Positions 8,665-16,926 of a DNA stretch of 32,870 bases are shown here, one piece after another. Position 1 is the first letter of the stretch, and every line of letters starts with the position of its first letter. The DNA is taken from positions 1-32,870 of IMG/VR virus record IMGVR_UViG_3300029787_000194. One strand, written 5' to 3'. The translations under genes and the position numbers were made by a program. A model generated the notes under the pieces. It was not told where the DNA came from, did not search any database, and saw nothing but the letters and a program-made list of their open reading frames with translations. This DNA comes from a virus.

Positions 8665-11243
8665 CAGTATCCCCGTTGACCAAATGTGCCTTCTGAGTTC
8701 TTTCTAAACAGATTGAACAAAGTTCCTTGTCTTCTGTATTCGTCGCCAACGAATCTATCAAAGTGCTTATAGGTTTCGACAATTCGCAGTGGTGCCATCA
8801 TCATCCCAAATGGAGAAAGCATTCCAGCGTTCATCGCCGCAATCCCCAACGGGCCAATGCTCGATGTTGCGGAGCGATTCAAAACGGCCTCCCCAGGAAG
8901 CAGTGTTGCCGATGTCTCGGACGGGTCTGACTCTGGGACGATACCACCACTGTGGAATGACAACTCTGCTTTGTTTGCTCTAGCCAACTGCACTGCTCCC
9001 AAAGCAGAAACCGCTGCAACTTGGGCTATCGCACCGGGGAGCGTCTTGGCTCTGGCTACTACACTCATTACTGCTGCAGCAGTGTTCGCAATAATCTCCG
9101 CAGAAGCAAGTGCTTTTGAGATCCTAAACGCCTCTTCTGCCTGTGCCATATTGTCTTCACCAAGAGCGTCAGCTTTTTCTTCAAAGACATCAGACAACGC
9201 GCCAGACAGTGCGCTAATGCCATCAATGTTTTCCTCAAAGACAGACTGTATTCGATCAGCACGATCTTGGGCAGCCTGCTCTTCCATGTCTGAAACTTCT
9301 TGATGGTGTTCGGCTATTATGCGCTCCATTTCATTAAGCCGATCAATGCGATCTTCCTGCACCTGCTGTGAGTAGATGTCGGCCTCTGCCGTCAACTGCT
9401 GTCGTTTTAGAAGGTCTTCTTCTTCTCTGGCCGCAACACGCATAGATATTAGCTGGAGGTTCTCTTCCGTCCGTACTGCGCTTTCAAGCACCTCTGTCCA
9501 GAAATCTGGAGCAAGATCTGCACTCTCTCTAAGCGCATCGTTGATACCCTCTAAGTCTTTCTCAAGATCTTCAAGGGCAGTCGCCTCTGCCCTTACCACC
9601 ATCGCATCATCAAGGCTTAAGCCTAATCTCTCTGCCTCTATTCGTATTTCTGCAATACGATCTCTGTACTGATCAATTCTTTGAATTCCATCAGACCCAA
9701 AAGCACTTTCCTCGTCTTGTATCTGCTCTTTAAGCAACAACAAGTATTCTCTTTGGTCTGCAATGAGTTCTTTGAGCACCACAGACTTGGCGTCATAGGC
9801 TGTCTTAGTCTTATCTATCTCTACTTCTAGATCCTCTAAAGCCTCTCCCTCTTCAATGGCCGCATCACGCTGTAATCGCATTACCTCGGTGTACAGTTCA
9901 CCCACATCTATGGCATCCAACGTGACCATGTTCACTGCGCCGTGAGCTTCAACCACACCATCCACCGTTCGCGTAATTGCAGAATACCGTTCGTCTTCGT
10001 GGCCCAACAGTTCGTTGAGTCGTTCCACAAGATCTGCTTGGCTTGCTACCGCAGCCGAGCCCTGACCAAAAATCCGATTGGTATCGGCAAAAGCTTCTCC
10101 GACTTGCCTTGCTTGACGAGTAGACATCCTCATGCCGTCTTCAAGCATCGTAAAGGCGCCAGTAGCCTCATTTGTAATGTGCCGAGTCATCCCCATAGAG
10201 GCATCCGTCAAGAATGCTAAATCTGAAGAGAAAAGACTCATTCCAATTCTGGTTCGCTCTACTTGTCGTCCTCGATCTTCGATTGCTTGTGCAAGATCTC
10301 TTTCGGTCTCAGCAAGCAGAATGTTTGCATCACTAACTTCTCTCGCAACCCTGAGAGCTTCTTCGTACTCTTCGGTAGTTTCTTCAAGTGTTTCAGCGAG
10401 CAAACGCTCAGCCTCGGCTGCCGTTTCAGCCGACTGTCGTCTCATGGCATCCCGCAGCGCAATGTTGCTGGAAAACCTGAAGGAAGCAGCTTCCCTTTCC
10501 GAAATTGCCCGCAGTTGCGCTGCAGCATTTTCTGCTTCTTCTCTTGCAATCTCTCGGTTTGCCCTGGCTTGTCTCAAGGCGTTGTTAAATATTTTCTCCT
10601 CTAAACTTATTCTTTGCTCATATGTCGCTGTTATCTGGTTTGTAACGCCAAGAGATTGGTTCAATGAATCAGTGTAGCCGTCTTGAAGCTGCCTGCCTCG
10701 GTTGATCAAACCAATCAACCTGTCGTAACTATTGCTTAGACTCTCATTGGCCTGCTCATACCTTTCAGCCTCTTCTCGCAAAGACTTGGTTGCCTGCTCA
10801 AAGACTAAAACAGTTCCGGCAATTACGGCTACCAATGTAGGAGCCTGACGAATTGCCAAAATTACCTGCTCCATACCACCGGCAACGTCTGCCGAAAGCC
10901 TGATCAGTTTGGCCATCTCTGGATTTATGTGATCTACTACTGCTGAAATTCCAGAAAGCGCGCTATCTGCTCGGCCTGCCTTGTCGGCAACGTCATCCCA
11001 AGCGTTTCCAGACTCTTCCACCTCGTCTTTTAGCTTTTTGACCGAATCTCCAGCCTTATCAACAGAGTCCTCTGTGTCCTTCATGGCCTTTTCGGCTTTC
11101 TTTCCGGTATCCTCAAAGCTACCAGAAACCCCGGCAAGAACCTTTTCAAGCGACTTAAGGTTGGCTGCGACTTTCTCTAATGCCTCAATCAATCCGCTGG
11201 AATCAGCGCCAATTCCAATCTCAATATTTTCACCAGACGACAT
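8664..11243 (-). CDS. Tail tape measure protein
   Basis: 859 residues with long charged coiled coils (about 150-680, rich in Glu, Arg, Ala), a hydrophobic segment near residues 130-150 (PTLVAVIAGTVLVF) and another near 700-750. The C-terminal FHSGGIVPE followed by ATLLPGEAVLNRSAT is the typical terminal signature of siphovirus tape measures. It follows the chaperone frameshift region, the canonical order. The ribosome site GGAG is 7 bases before ATG 11243. By the usual rule of thumb of about 0.15 nm per residue, the tail would be about 130 nm long; this is an inference. It overlaps the next gene by one base. Confidence 0.9.
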   Translation of the reverse strand: MSSGENIEIGIGADSSGLIEALEKVAANLKSLEKVLAGVSGSFEDTGKKAEKAMKDTEDSVDKAGDSVKKLKDEVEESGNAWDDVADKAGRADSALSGISAVVDHINPEMAKLIRLSADVAGGMEQVILAIRQAPTLVAVIAGTVLVFEQATKSLREEAERYEQANESLSNSYDRLIGLINRGRQLQDGYTDSLNQSLGVTNQITATYEQRISLEEKIFNNALRQARANREIAREEAENAAAQLRAISEREAASFRFSSNIALRDAMRRQSAETAAEAERLLAETLEETTEEYEEALRVAREVSDANILLAETERDLAQAIEDRGRQVERTRIGMSLFSSDLAFLTDASMGMTRHITNEATGAFTMLEDGMRMSTRQARQVGEAFADTNRIFGQGSAAVASQADLVERLNELLGHEDERYSAITRTVDGVVEAHGAVNMVTLDAIDVGELYTEVMRLQRDAAIEEGEALEDLEVEIDKTKTAYDAKSVVLKELIADQREYLLLLKEQIQDEESAFGSDGIQRIDQYRDRIAEIRIEAERLGLSLDDAMVVRAEATALEDLEKDLEGINDALRESADLAPDFWTEVLESAVRTEENLQLISMRVAAREEEDLLKRQQLTAEADIYSQQVQEDRIDRLNEMERIIAEHHQEVSDMEEQAAQDRADRIQSVFEENIDGISALSGALSDVFEEKADALGEDNMAQAEEAFRISKALASAEIIANTAAAVMSVVARAKTLPGAIAQVAAVSALGAVQLARANKAELSFHSGGIVPESDPSETSATLLPGEAVLNRSATSSIGPLGIAAMNAGMLSPFGMMMAPLRIVETYKHFDRFVGDEYRRQGTLFNLFRKNSEGTFGQRGY

Positions 11244-11254
11244 ATTCAGACTCC

Positions 11255-11503
11255 TTACGCACGATTATAGCGTGCCTGCGCTTTTTCCCACCGTCTTCGC
11301 TTCGACTGGTGCTCATTTCTTTGAGCTTGTTTCGGACTTTCGTTGTGCAACCGGAAATCAGCAAGGATCCTGAGCTTCATCGACTTTTCTAAACCGATAT
11401 ACCACCCAGGATCCTTCCCCCAAAACCGATCTATTGCAAAGGCTATGCGGTCTGCCGAGCCCCGGTCGCTACGGTAAAATCCTCTACCTCTACGATCTCC
11501 TCT
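11255..11503 (-). CDS. Tail assembly chaperone T-part (-1 frame extension)
   Basis: The -1 frame relative to the chaperone gene is open from a TGA at 11506-11504 to a TAA at 11257-11255, just before the tape measure ribosome site. The part past the upstream gene's stop (11445-11443) reads sensibly: AIDRFWGKDPGWYIGLEKS, then a basic helical tail ending QARYNRA. Size, position and frame match the lambda G/GT arrangement, where a small share of ribosomes shifts -1 to make the long form needed for tail assembly. No perfect X-XXY-YYZ heptamer is aligned; a TTTT at 11479-11476 (Phe codon) and a GGGG run at 11463-11460 are the candidate slip points. An internal ATG at 11380 could also start a 41-residue form. 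Confidence 0.75.
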   Translation of the reverse strand, partial: RGDRRGRGFYRSDRGSADRIAFAIDRFWGKDPGWYIGLEKSMKLRILADFRLHNESPKQAQRNEHQSKRRRWEKAQARYNRA

Positions 11504-11850
11504 TCAGCCATGAGTTCTTGGCCGCACCAATTAAGATACGCAGCACCAAGGTTTAGGACTGAAATCCATCTACCACCATTTTGACCAACCCAGTCGATGA
11601 CTTGGTTACCATAGGTGATAAAGTCTCTACTCCCGATGTCGTAAATAGGTGCGCTCTCACATGCTGGATTGCTGCGGTCGAGGCCGAGACCAATCGCCGC
11701 TGCCGACAGCTTAGAGAACACACGGGTGTCCACGCCACCCTTCTGCGCATCCGCAACAGCAAACCATAGATCTACTGCTGCGGATAGGCTGGAGGGAAAG
11801 ACTAAATCAATAGAGTTGTTACCAATCTTTAGTTTTTGCTCAAACATCAT
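11443..11850 (-). CDS. Tail assembly chaperone (G-like)
   Basis: 135 residues located between the tail tube gene and tape measure gene, the fixed place of lambda gpG-like chaperones. The sequence is a mixed alpha/beta cytoplasmic type with WFAVADAQKGG and an acidic C-terminus (AEEEIVEVEDF), where the -1 frameshift window lies. The short form ends at TAG 11445-11443; the long form would continue through the extension ending at 11255. It is expected to bind and keep the tape measure soluble while the tube polymerises. Function is assigned by position plus the frameshift architecture. Confidence 0.75.
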   Translation of the reverse strand: MMFEQKLKIGNNSIDLVFPSSLSAAVDLWFAVADAQKGGVDTRVFSKLSAAAIGLGLDRSNPACESAPIYDIGSRDFITYGNQVIDWVGQNGGRWISVLNLGAAYLNWCGQELMAEEEIVEVEDFTVATGARQTA

Positions 11851-11864
11851 TGCTCCTGTTCAAA

Positions 11865-12353
11865 TCAAGTAGGCTCAGTGTATGTGACTCCACCGTAGAT
11901 CTCAGCCGAGACGCTGATGGTGTCTGGGTCGCCCTCGCTGAAGCTCCAAGTGCAGAGGCACTTTGCAGCGGTCGCCCGGTGGTCGTTGGCATCACCGTGA
12001 GCCGTTCCTTCGACATCAAACTGAATGTCGATAAGGAATTGCTCATACCCAGTGCCACCAGCAGAAGTCAGACTAACAGGACCAGAGTTGTCCAAGAAGT
12101 CGATCAACGAACCAGCAGAGTTGTCATGAAACTCACGCATCATAACGGTGAAACTCAGGCTTGGAACTGGATCATCACCTTTACGTAAACCAACAATAGT
12201 TCCGCGATCTTTAATTACGATACGGTCTGCTTTGCTTCCGCCATCAAACGATAAATCACCGTTCTCATAGGCTACGACGTAGGTGTTTGAACCACCGTCC
12301 TTGAGGGTTATGGTTCCGTCTCTACGGACTTTGACAACGGTTGATTCAGCCAT
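11865..12353 (-). CDS. Major tail tube protein
   Basis: 162 residues, beta-rich, with a start like TVVKVRRDGTITLKDGG and an interior pattern (GDLSFDG, SLSFTVMMREF, CTWSFSEGDPDTISVSAEIYG) typical of siphovirus tail tube proteins: strands with a loop between and a closing strand after a Gly turn. It precedes the chaperone gene by 14 nt and follows the connector genes. It should polymerise into hexameric rings around the tape measure. The gene has its own spacing upstream (9 nt), compatible with a higher translation rate. Confidence 0.8.
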   Translation of the reverse strand: MAESTVVKVRRDGTITLKDGGSNTYVVAYENGDLSFDGGSKADRIVIKDRGTIVGLRKGDDPVPSLSFTVMMREFHDNSAGSLIDFLDNSGPVSLTSAGGTGYEQFLIDIQFDVEGTAHGDANDHRATAAKCLCTWSFSEGDPDTISVSAEIYGGVTYTEPT

Positions 12354-12362
12354 TTTGGTCTC

Positions 12363-12929
12363 CTATTCGATAATGGTAATGGTGCTGGTTGTAGAGGGTT
12401 TGGGTGTTCTGTTGACCTTGGGGGTGGTCTCAATCCCGGCTGCGGCAGCAGCTCTGATTTGCTGCTCCAACATTGGGATATATTTTGACTTTATCACGTC
12501 TACCACTTCTAGGTAGCGAGGGTTCGACTTGGACTGTCCGCTCAGGTGAACAAGACTAACATAAGGTCTGTTTCTATACTTCGCCGCTAATTCCGGTTTT
12601 CCTTGCTCGTCGTAGTACCTGGCCCGCCAATCAACAGCCTCGTTCTTAATGAGCAACACTGGTTTTCCGCTTCCCGTTTCAAACTCTTTTGTCCACCGAT
12701 TTATGGAAATATGCCGGTATGCAGTGGGCCTTGGTTTGAATGCGGGCCTGCCATCGACTGTTGCAAACAAATCTTTCTGATACTTCCATGGTGGATTCCA
12801 TATTTTTGTTGTCATTATCTCTTTAAGGATCTGTTCTCCGGTGTTGTTCATTATGTCGGCTATTTCTCGTTGTACAGATTCCTGAAACGTACTCCAATCA
12901 GGCGAATTAAACGTTAGCGATACCTTCAT
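12363..12929 (-). CDS. Neck/tail completion-type protein
   Basis: 188 residues, basic, alpha/beta, with a C-terminal helix (VIKSKYIPMLEQQIRAAAAAG) and a Thr/Pro-rich flexible tail. It overlaps the previous gene by 4 nt (ATGA) and lies between the capsid connectors and the tail tube gene, where head-closure, HK97-gp10-like or tail-completion proteins are found. The middle (AVDWRARYYDEQGKPELAAKY) does not match a motif I know. Role inferred from position. Confidence 0.5.
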   Translation of the reverse strand: MKVSLTFNSPDWSTFQESVQREIADIMNNTGEQILKEIMTTKIWNPPWKYQKDLFATVDGRPAFKPRPTAYRHISINRWTKEFETGSGKPVLLIKNEAVDWRARYYDEQGKPELAAKYRNRPYVSLVHLSGQSKSNPRYLEVVDVIKSKYIPMLEQQIRAAAAAGIETTPKVNRTPKPSTTSTITIIE

Positions 12930-13384
12930 GCTCCACCATTGCCATCTAAGAAGAATATTGGACCCGTGTCCTGACGATCTTCTCTCGATCTTTCGGTACG
13001 TTCAATCTCTTTCTTTAAGTCGGCAATTAAACCCGTCTTAAACTCGTTGAAAACCTCTGGAAGCAGATCTTGCCACAACGCCCTACCCAACCACCTCCAG
13101 TTTGATCTCTTTACACCTTTTGGGTGTACCCAGTCGGCATACCAAGCCTTGTTTTCTAAGTAGAATTTGGTGTCGCCTACTATTGATTCGTTTCGCCAAG
13201 TCCAGCGCACAATGGAATACCCGGTAAGTATGGGCCACTGGCTTTCGATGGCGAGCGTCATGTCGGATATGTACTGGTTAAGTATATTGCTCTCTTGTAT
13301 CGTCAGGCCACGATAAGAACCGTGCTTTCGCTTGATGAAGCGATCAATGGATTGCAGTTTTATCTCGGCAGAGACTTCGCCCAT
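12926..13384 (-). CDS. Putative HK97 gp10-like / head-tail joining protein
   Basis: 152 residues. The pattern of an N-terminal helix, then PILTGYSIVRWTWRNES, then NKAWYADWVHPKG and a terminal amphipathic helix resembles the minor tail/neck proteins of the HK97 gp10 class: a Thr-Gly near the first strand, an aromatic region around AxYADWVHxxG and a long C-terminal helix. It overlaps both neighbours by 1-4 nt. Likely part of the neck or of the tail end facing the head. Confidence 0.5.
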   Translation of the reverse strand: MGEVSAEIKLQSIDRFIKRKHGSYRGLTIQESNILNQYISDMTLAIESQWPILTGYSIVRWTWRNESIVGDTKFYLENKAWYADWVHPKGVKRSNWRWLGRALWQDLLPEVFNEFKTGLIADLKKEIERTERSREDRQDTGPIFFLDGNGGA

Positions 13385-13821
13385 CAGATCACCATGGACA
13401 AATTGTATACAACATCCAGGGTGAAGCGTTGAATGTAATAAGCCCCACCTGAACCATATTCAGATGATGAAGGGCCGACCGAGATGGCGCCCTTTTGCGT
13501 CAGAGAAGTTCCGCTAACGTCGAGATACTTGATTGCCTTATGCAGGTCTTGCAAAGCCTGGGATATCGCAGTCTGCCCACTATTGGGATTGATTCGATGA
13601 CCAAGTTCGATTTGAAAACGATTCGACACACGCAACCCAGCGACGGTTGGCTTGAACCGATCAGGATTCGGGGCTGGACCAAGACTGGACATCTTCACAG
13701 AAAACGATCTATTCATCTGTGGAGCAGAAGAGTTGGAGACACCAAGAGGGCTCACCGCCTTGGTTAGTCCCGCTGCCTCCAGTCTTGCAATGATGGCAGT
13801 AAGTGCGGTGTCGGGGGTCAT
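13384..13821 (-). CDS. Putative tail terminator
   Basis: 145 residues. An N-terminal helix (TALTAIIARLEAAG), strands ending in RFQIELGHRI, a helix QALQDLHKAIKYLD and a last strand pair (YYIQRFTLDVVYNL) give the alpha/beta order seen in tail terminators. Position between adaptor and tail tube gene agrees. It would cap the tail tube and join it to the head. Starts at ATG 13821 overlapping the upstream stop by one base. Confidence 0.55.
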   Translation of the reverse strand: MTPDTALTAIIARLEAAGLTKAVSPLGVSNSSAPQMNRSFSVKMSSLGPAPNPDRFKPTVAGLRVSNRFQIELGHRINPNSGQTAISQALQDLHKAIKYLDVSGTSLTQKGAISVGPSSSEYGSGGAYYIQRFTLDVVYNLSMVI

Positions 13822-14573
13822 TAGTAGTTCCGTCTGCTTCGATTTCGCCTATAGCTTAACGGGGAAAGATAAGTAACGGCAGGCACCGACTGTTGCCTAT
13901 CGCTCAACTGGTTGTCTTCATCGGAATCAATCCGACTTCTCAACTTGGAATATGCCCGCTCATATTGCTGCTCGTAGTAATCCGAAAGGTGCATGTACCG
14001 ATCACCAGCATTTAGCAGCGTAGCGTAGTCTCGGAAAATCAGCGACAAGGAGCGGGCGAACATGACGCTTCTAAATGCACTCGGAGTCCGAAGTCGCCAG
14101 AAGTAACTTTGCTCAGAGTACATACGGTTCGTCACGTCACTCCACGCATCGTCGATGTACTGCTGGCAACTGGTAACACCGGAAGCCAAAAGGTTCGCCA
14201 CATCTGAATGGCGATTCACCAAATCTGTCTGACCAATGGGCGGGTAGAGTCTCGCAACACACAAACACGCATCGTTGTTGAAGCGATACGTCTTGCCACC
14301 AATCACAACATCAAATCTAACGAGCCAGGATGGTCCCAGGGTCTTTCCGCTGGTATCTGCGGCAGCAACGGTCCCAGATACGGTTCCCCCGCTCTCTGTG
14401 GCCGTCTGACCGTCGATGATGAGGTTTCCCCCTGCATCGTATAGGTAAAACTTTGCCGATGCCACAGTGGGCGCAGAGCCCGCCTGTTCAAGTGCTACTG
14501 ATACGGTCTGTGATTTGTTGTGCTCGATAAGGGTAGGCCCCCGAAAACGGGCACTGTATAAGGTATCCGACAC
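13821..14573 (-). CDS. Head-tail adaptor-like protein with N-terminal beta domain
   Basis: 250 residues in two parts. Residues 1-105 form a beta, Ig-like stretch (QTVSVALEQAGSAPTV, then AKFYLYDAGGNLIIDG). Residues 110-215 are helical with CQQYIDDAWSDVTNRM, then RSLSLIFRDYATLLNAGDRY and YYEQQYERAYSKLRSRIDSD, the helix-rich layout of ring-forming head completion adaptors. The basic C-terminus (YRRNRSRRNY) could contact DNA at the portal. Fusion of a beta domain with an adaptor is somewhat unusual. Assignment is from layout and position only. Confidence 0.5.
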   Translation of the reverse strand: MSDTLYSARFRGPTLIEHNKSQTVSVALEQAGSAPTVASAKFYLYDAGGNLIIDGQTATESGGTVSGTVAAADTSGKTLGPSWLVRFDVVIGGKTYRFNNDACLCVARLYPPIGQTDLVNRHSDVANLLASGVTSCQQYIDDAWSDVTNRMYSEQSYFWRLRTPSAFRSVMFARSLSLIFRDYATLLNAGDRYMHLSDYYEQQYERAYSKLRSRIDSDEDNQLSDRQQSVPAVTYLSPLSYRRNRSRRNY

Positions 14574-14589
14574 GGGAGCCTCCTATCGA

Positions 14590-14958
14590 TTAGCTGATGG
14601 CACCAGAGATCATGAAGAACAAGGACCACCCGGAAGCAGCACCTGCGGCAACATCGTCCGATGCATAAATGATTGCGTAGTCATTTTGGCTGACTTGGCA
14701 AACCTGAGTAGAACCGTCAGGTTGTGTAAGCACAAGCACTTCTGCTGCATCAGATTTGTTCGCAATGTGGTAGAAGTGACCCTTGATCGAACCACTTGGA
14801 AGGTGGATGTTTCGACTGTCTCCGCCACAATCAAGAGCTTGCATCTGCGCGTCCTTGAGTGTGAGGGTCTTGTCGCCTGCAAGAGTCTCTGCGTTCCAGC
14901 CACCTGGGTAGCGAACTGGGCGTGGGATCTTGAATGGGTTTGAACCTTTAAATGCCAT
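14590..14958 (-). CDS. Small head decoration-like structural protein
   Basis: 122 residues, beta-rich and compact. It begins MAFKGSNPFKIPRPVRYPGG and ends in a hydrophobic strand (SGWSLFFMISGAIS). It lies in the head region two genes downstream of the capsid gene and has a good ribosome site (AGGAGG, rc of 14963-14968). Composition and position suggest a capsid decoration or head-fibre base protein. Family not recognised with certainty. Confidence 0.55.
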   Translation of the reverse strand: MAFKGSNPFKIPRPVRYPGGWNAETLAGDKTLTLKDAQMQALDCGGDSRNIHLPSGSIKGHFYHIANKSDAAEVLVLTQPDGSTQVCQVSQNDYAIIYASDDVAAGAASGWSLFFMISGAIS

Positions 14959-14997
14959 TTCATCCTCCTATGGATATTCCCGGCATGGGATTAAAGT

Positions 14998-15141
14998 CTA
15001 CTTCTTATCAGCCCGTCTGTCTGCACGTACTGCACACTCGACAGCCTTTGCTTTAGCTTTCTTGGGATCTACACCGTTTTGGACCATGTGTTTGGCCATT
15101 CGGTTGATCTGATCTCTTCTTCCGTCTCGTTCGCCACTCAT
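14998..15141 (-). CDS. 47-residue basic protein
   Basis: ATG 15141-15139 follows the stop of the 232-residue gene by two bases. The frame reads MSGERDGRRDQINRMAKHM, then helix-forming AKAKAVECAVRADRRADKK and a TAG at 15000-14998. It fills an otherwise empty 180-base gap in a tightly packed operon, has the same strand, and shows a credible helix-turn-helix composition. A virion or assembly helper is likely; the family is unknown. Confidence 0.7.
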   Translation of the reverse strand: MSGERDGRRDQINRMAKHMVQNGVDPKKAKAKAVECAVRADRRADKK

Positions 15142-15143
15142 GA

Positions 15144-15842
15144 TCAATCCCTCAACGGATCAGCAGAACGCTTGCGGCTTGCCTTGGGCTTACCCTTGAC
15201 TGCTTTTAGCTTCTCTTTCTGCATATCGGCCCAACAAGCTTTCATGTCCTTAAGCTTGCTAACTTCGTTGTCGTATTTGTCCTGAAGATGCGGATTCCGA
15301 TTCAGCTTTGCGCCGATCCTTTCGGTGCGAGTGACTTGCTTGGCCAAAAGCATCTGATAGATTTCTGGGATCAATGGATTAAGGATTCCAGAATCCCTCA
15401 AATGACTTCTGAACCCGTTCCACGCGCCCTCTTTGCTGTCCCAGATAATTTCGCCATCAGGAAGAACGGTCGCTTCAGAGCAAAAGTCGCAATACCACTT
15501 CGCACCGTTTTCGCAGTCGTAGTATTGAACGTACCCCTCATACTCGCCAAGGCGATTATCGGTTGGGTCAATGTATGTTCCGCCCTTTTGCGCGACACCC
15601 ACAATAACCGGTGTGAGGTCTCCCCTCGCGCCAACTCCATTGCAGCCGGGAACCGCGACTACCTTCTTGGGGATCGGAAGAAACCCCCACTCTAATCCGG
15701 CAAACTCCCAGGATTTAGCGTAATGAACGTACACAAACCGCTTTCCAATTTTTGTATTTTTGCGTACTGGAAGTCCGTTTGTTTGCTTTATGTGTGCTTT
15801 CTCACGCTTGGGTTGGGTGAGGCGCATTGTTGATTGCTGCAT
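15144..15842 (-). CDS. Conserved-looking head-region protein, function unknown
   Basis: 232 residues. Middle part has Cys pairs (CENGAKWYCDFCSEATVLPDG, about residues 112-132) that could bind a metal, followed by WDSKEGAWNGFRSHL and a Lys/Arg-rich C-terminus (KGKPKASRKRSADPLRD). It is the first gene after the capsid terminator, so transcription past that terminator is probably reduced. It has a ribosome site AGGAG. Possibly a minor head protein or a DNA-binding internal protein; I do not recognise a family. Confidence 0.6.
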   Translation of the reverse strand: MQQSTMRLTQPKREKAHIKQTNGLPVRKNTKIGKRFVYVHYAKSWEFAGLEWGFLPIPKKVVAVPGCNGVGARGDLTPVIVGVAQKGGTYIDPTDNRLGEYEGYVQYYDCENGAKWYCDFCSEATVLPDGEIIWDSKEGAWNGFRSHLRDSGILNPLIPEIYQMLLAKQVTRTERIGAKLNRNPHLQDKYDNEVSKLKDMKACWADMQKEKLKAVKGKPKASRKRSADPLRD

Positions 15843-15853
15843 GTCTGCTCCTA

Positions 15854-15889
15854 AGAAAAAGGGATCCCCCCGAAATCAGGAGGATCCCC
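15854..15889 (-). terminator. Rho-independent terminator after capsid gene
   Basis: On the minus strand GGGGATCCTCC and GGGGGGATCCC form an 11-bp stem (one wobble) with a 7-nt loop, followed by TTTTTCTT. It starts about 12 bases after the capsid stop. A leaky terminator here would raise capsid mRNA above downstream connector and tail mRNA. Confidence 0.85.
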
Positions 15890-15901
15890 AGTTTGTTTTA
15901 A

Positions 15902-16822
15902 TCACACGTCAGAGACGATCTCTACACCGCGAGCATCTTCAGCCTCGACAACCGATGGATACATGTTGGCAATGCAAGTGCTCATGGCATTGCTTGCATC
16001 ACGCTCAAGCTCGACGAGAACTTCATTGGCATCCACGAGGATATTGTCCTCTGGGATGTAGCTCTGAAGCGCACGAACTGGAGCCATTGTGTAGGCAAAG
16101 CATCCATCAACGAACATGGCGCCACTGTAATCGGCTCCAGCGTTAATTGTGTCTACGCTATCGCTCTGGTAGAACCGGATACCCAGGAAATCACCTTGGT
16201 AGCCAGGACCACGAGTCTGCAGGGTCTCAGCAGTTGCTTCGCGGAACTGAATAGCACCCGTCTCACCGCGAAGTGCGGAACGGAAGTCATTCATCTGAGC
16301 AGCCTGAAGCACGGCAGTGTATGGCCCGGACGCATTGGCTGTATTGAGTTGAAACAGCGCATCGTAGATGGTGTCCACATCAAGGTCCACGCCAGTAGTT
16401 CCAACAGAGTTAGAAAGGCTGTTGAACAAGTTGCAGAGAAGCTCAGTCATGGTCAGACCGGCACCCTCGACAAGTTTATTCACAACTCGGTCGATATCGA
16501 TAGGACCACCAGTGATTCCAAACAGGTCGGTCACTTGGTATTGACGGGCATAGCGGGACACGTTCAGCGTGAACTTGCTTGTGTCGTAGTCGCTGTTTGT
16601 GATTCCACCCACAAGCTCCGAAGTAGCAGGAGCGAAAACCCCAGGCTTTCCGTCAATCGTTACATCCATCTTGTCGGAACCAACAGCGTTCCAAGGAATC
16701 AGCGTCATTACGCTGCGGAGATCGGTGCTGTCATACAACTGTTGACGCACAAGGGCAGAAAGAACTTGAGTTACTCGACCGCCGTTCGCCAGCAGGTCAG
16801 CATATGAGACTTCATTGGCCAT
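15902..16822 (-). CDS. Major capsid protein (HK97 fold inferred)
   Basis: 306 residues. It follows the scaffold gene and is followed by a terminator, as usual for the most abundant virion protein. The N-terminal helix (YADLLANGGRVTQVLSALVRQQLYDS), a beta stretch around GKPGVFAPATSELVGG, a helix at DIDRVVNKLVEGAGLTMTELLCNL and the late LGIRFYQSDSV segment fit HK97-type coat proteins. No N-terminal delta domain is visible, in line with a separate scaffold gene upstream. A 104-base untranslated leader separates it from the scaffold gene; it holds a small CGACA/TGTCG hairpin and a TTGACA (16930-16925), possibly an extra promoter but without a good -10. Confidence 0.85.
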   Translation of the reverse strand: MANEVSYADLLANGGRVTQVLSALVRQQLYDSTDLRSVMTLIPWNAVGSDKMDVTIDGKPGVFAPATSELVGGITNSDYDTSKFTLNVSRYARQYQVTDLFGITGGPIDIDRVVNKLVEGAGLTMTELLCNLFNSLSNSVGTTGVDLDVDTIYDALFQLNTANASGPYTAVLQAAQMNDFRSALRGETGAIQFREATAETLQTRGPGYQGDFLGIRFYQSDSVDTINAGADYSGAMFVDGCFAYTMAPVRALQSYIPEDNILVDANEVLVELERDASNAMSTCIANMYPSVVEAEDARGVEIVSDV

Positions 16823-16926
16823 GGTAATAGGCTCCCAATAATAGTAGTGAAGAAATGATTTTCGACACCCACTGTCGGGGGGCGTTACCGATACAGTACA
16901 AGGCTATCTCTTGACGCTACACCCTG

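Noticed and set aside
10132-10677. 181-codon plus-strand frame (and others at 8857-9303, 9376-9672)
   Set aside because: Antisense to the tape measure coiled coil; Ser/Ala-rich composition is what the complement of Glu/Ala/Arg codons gives.
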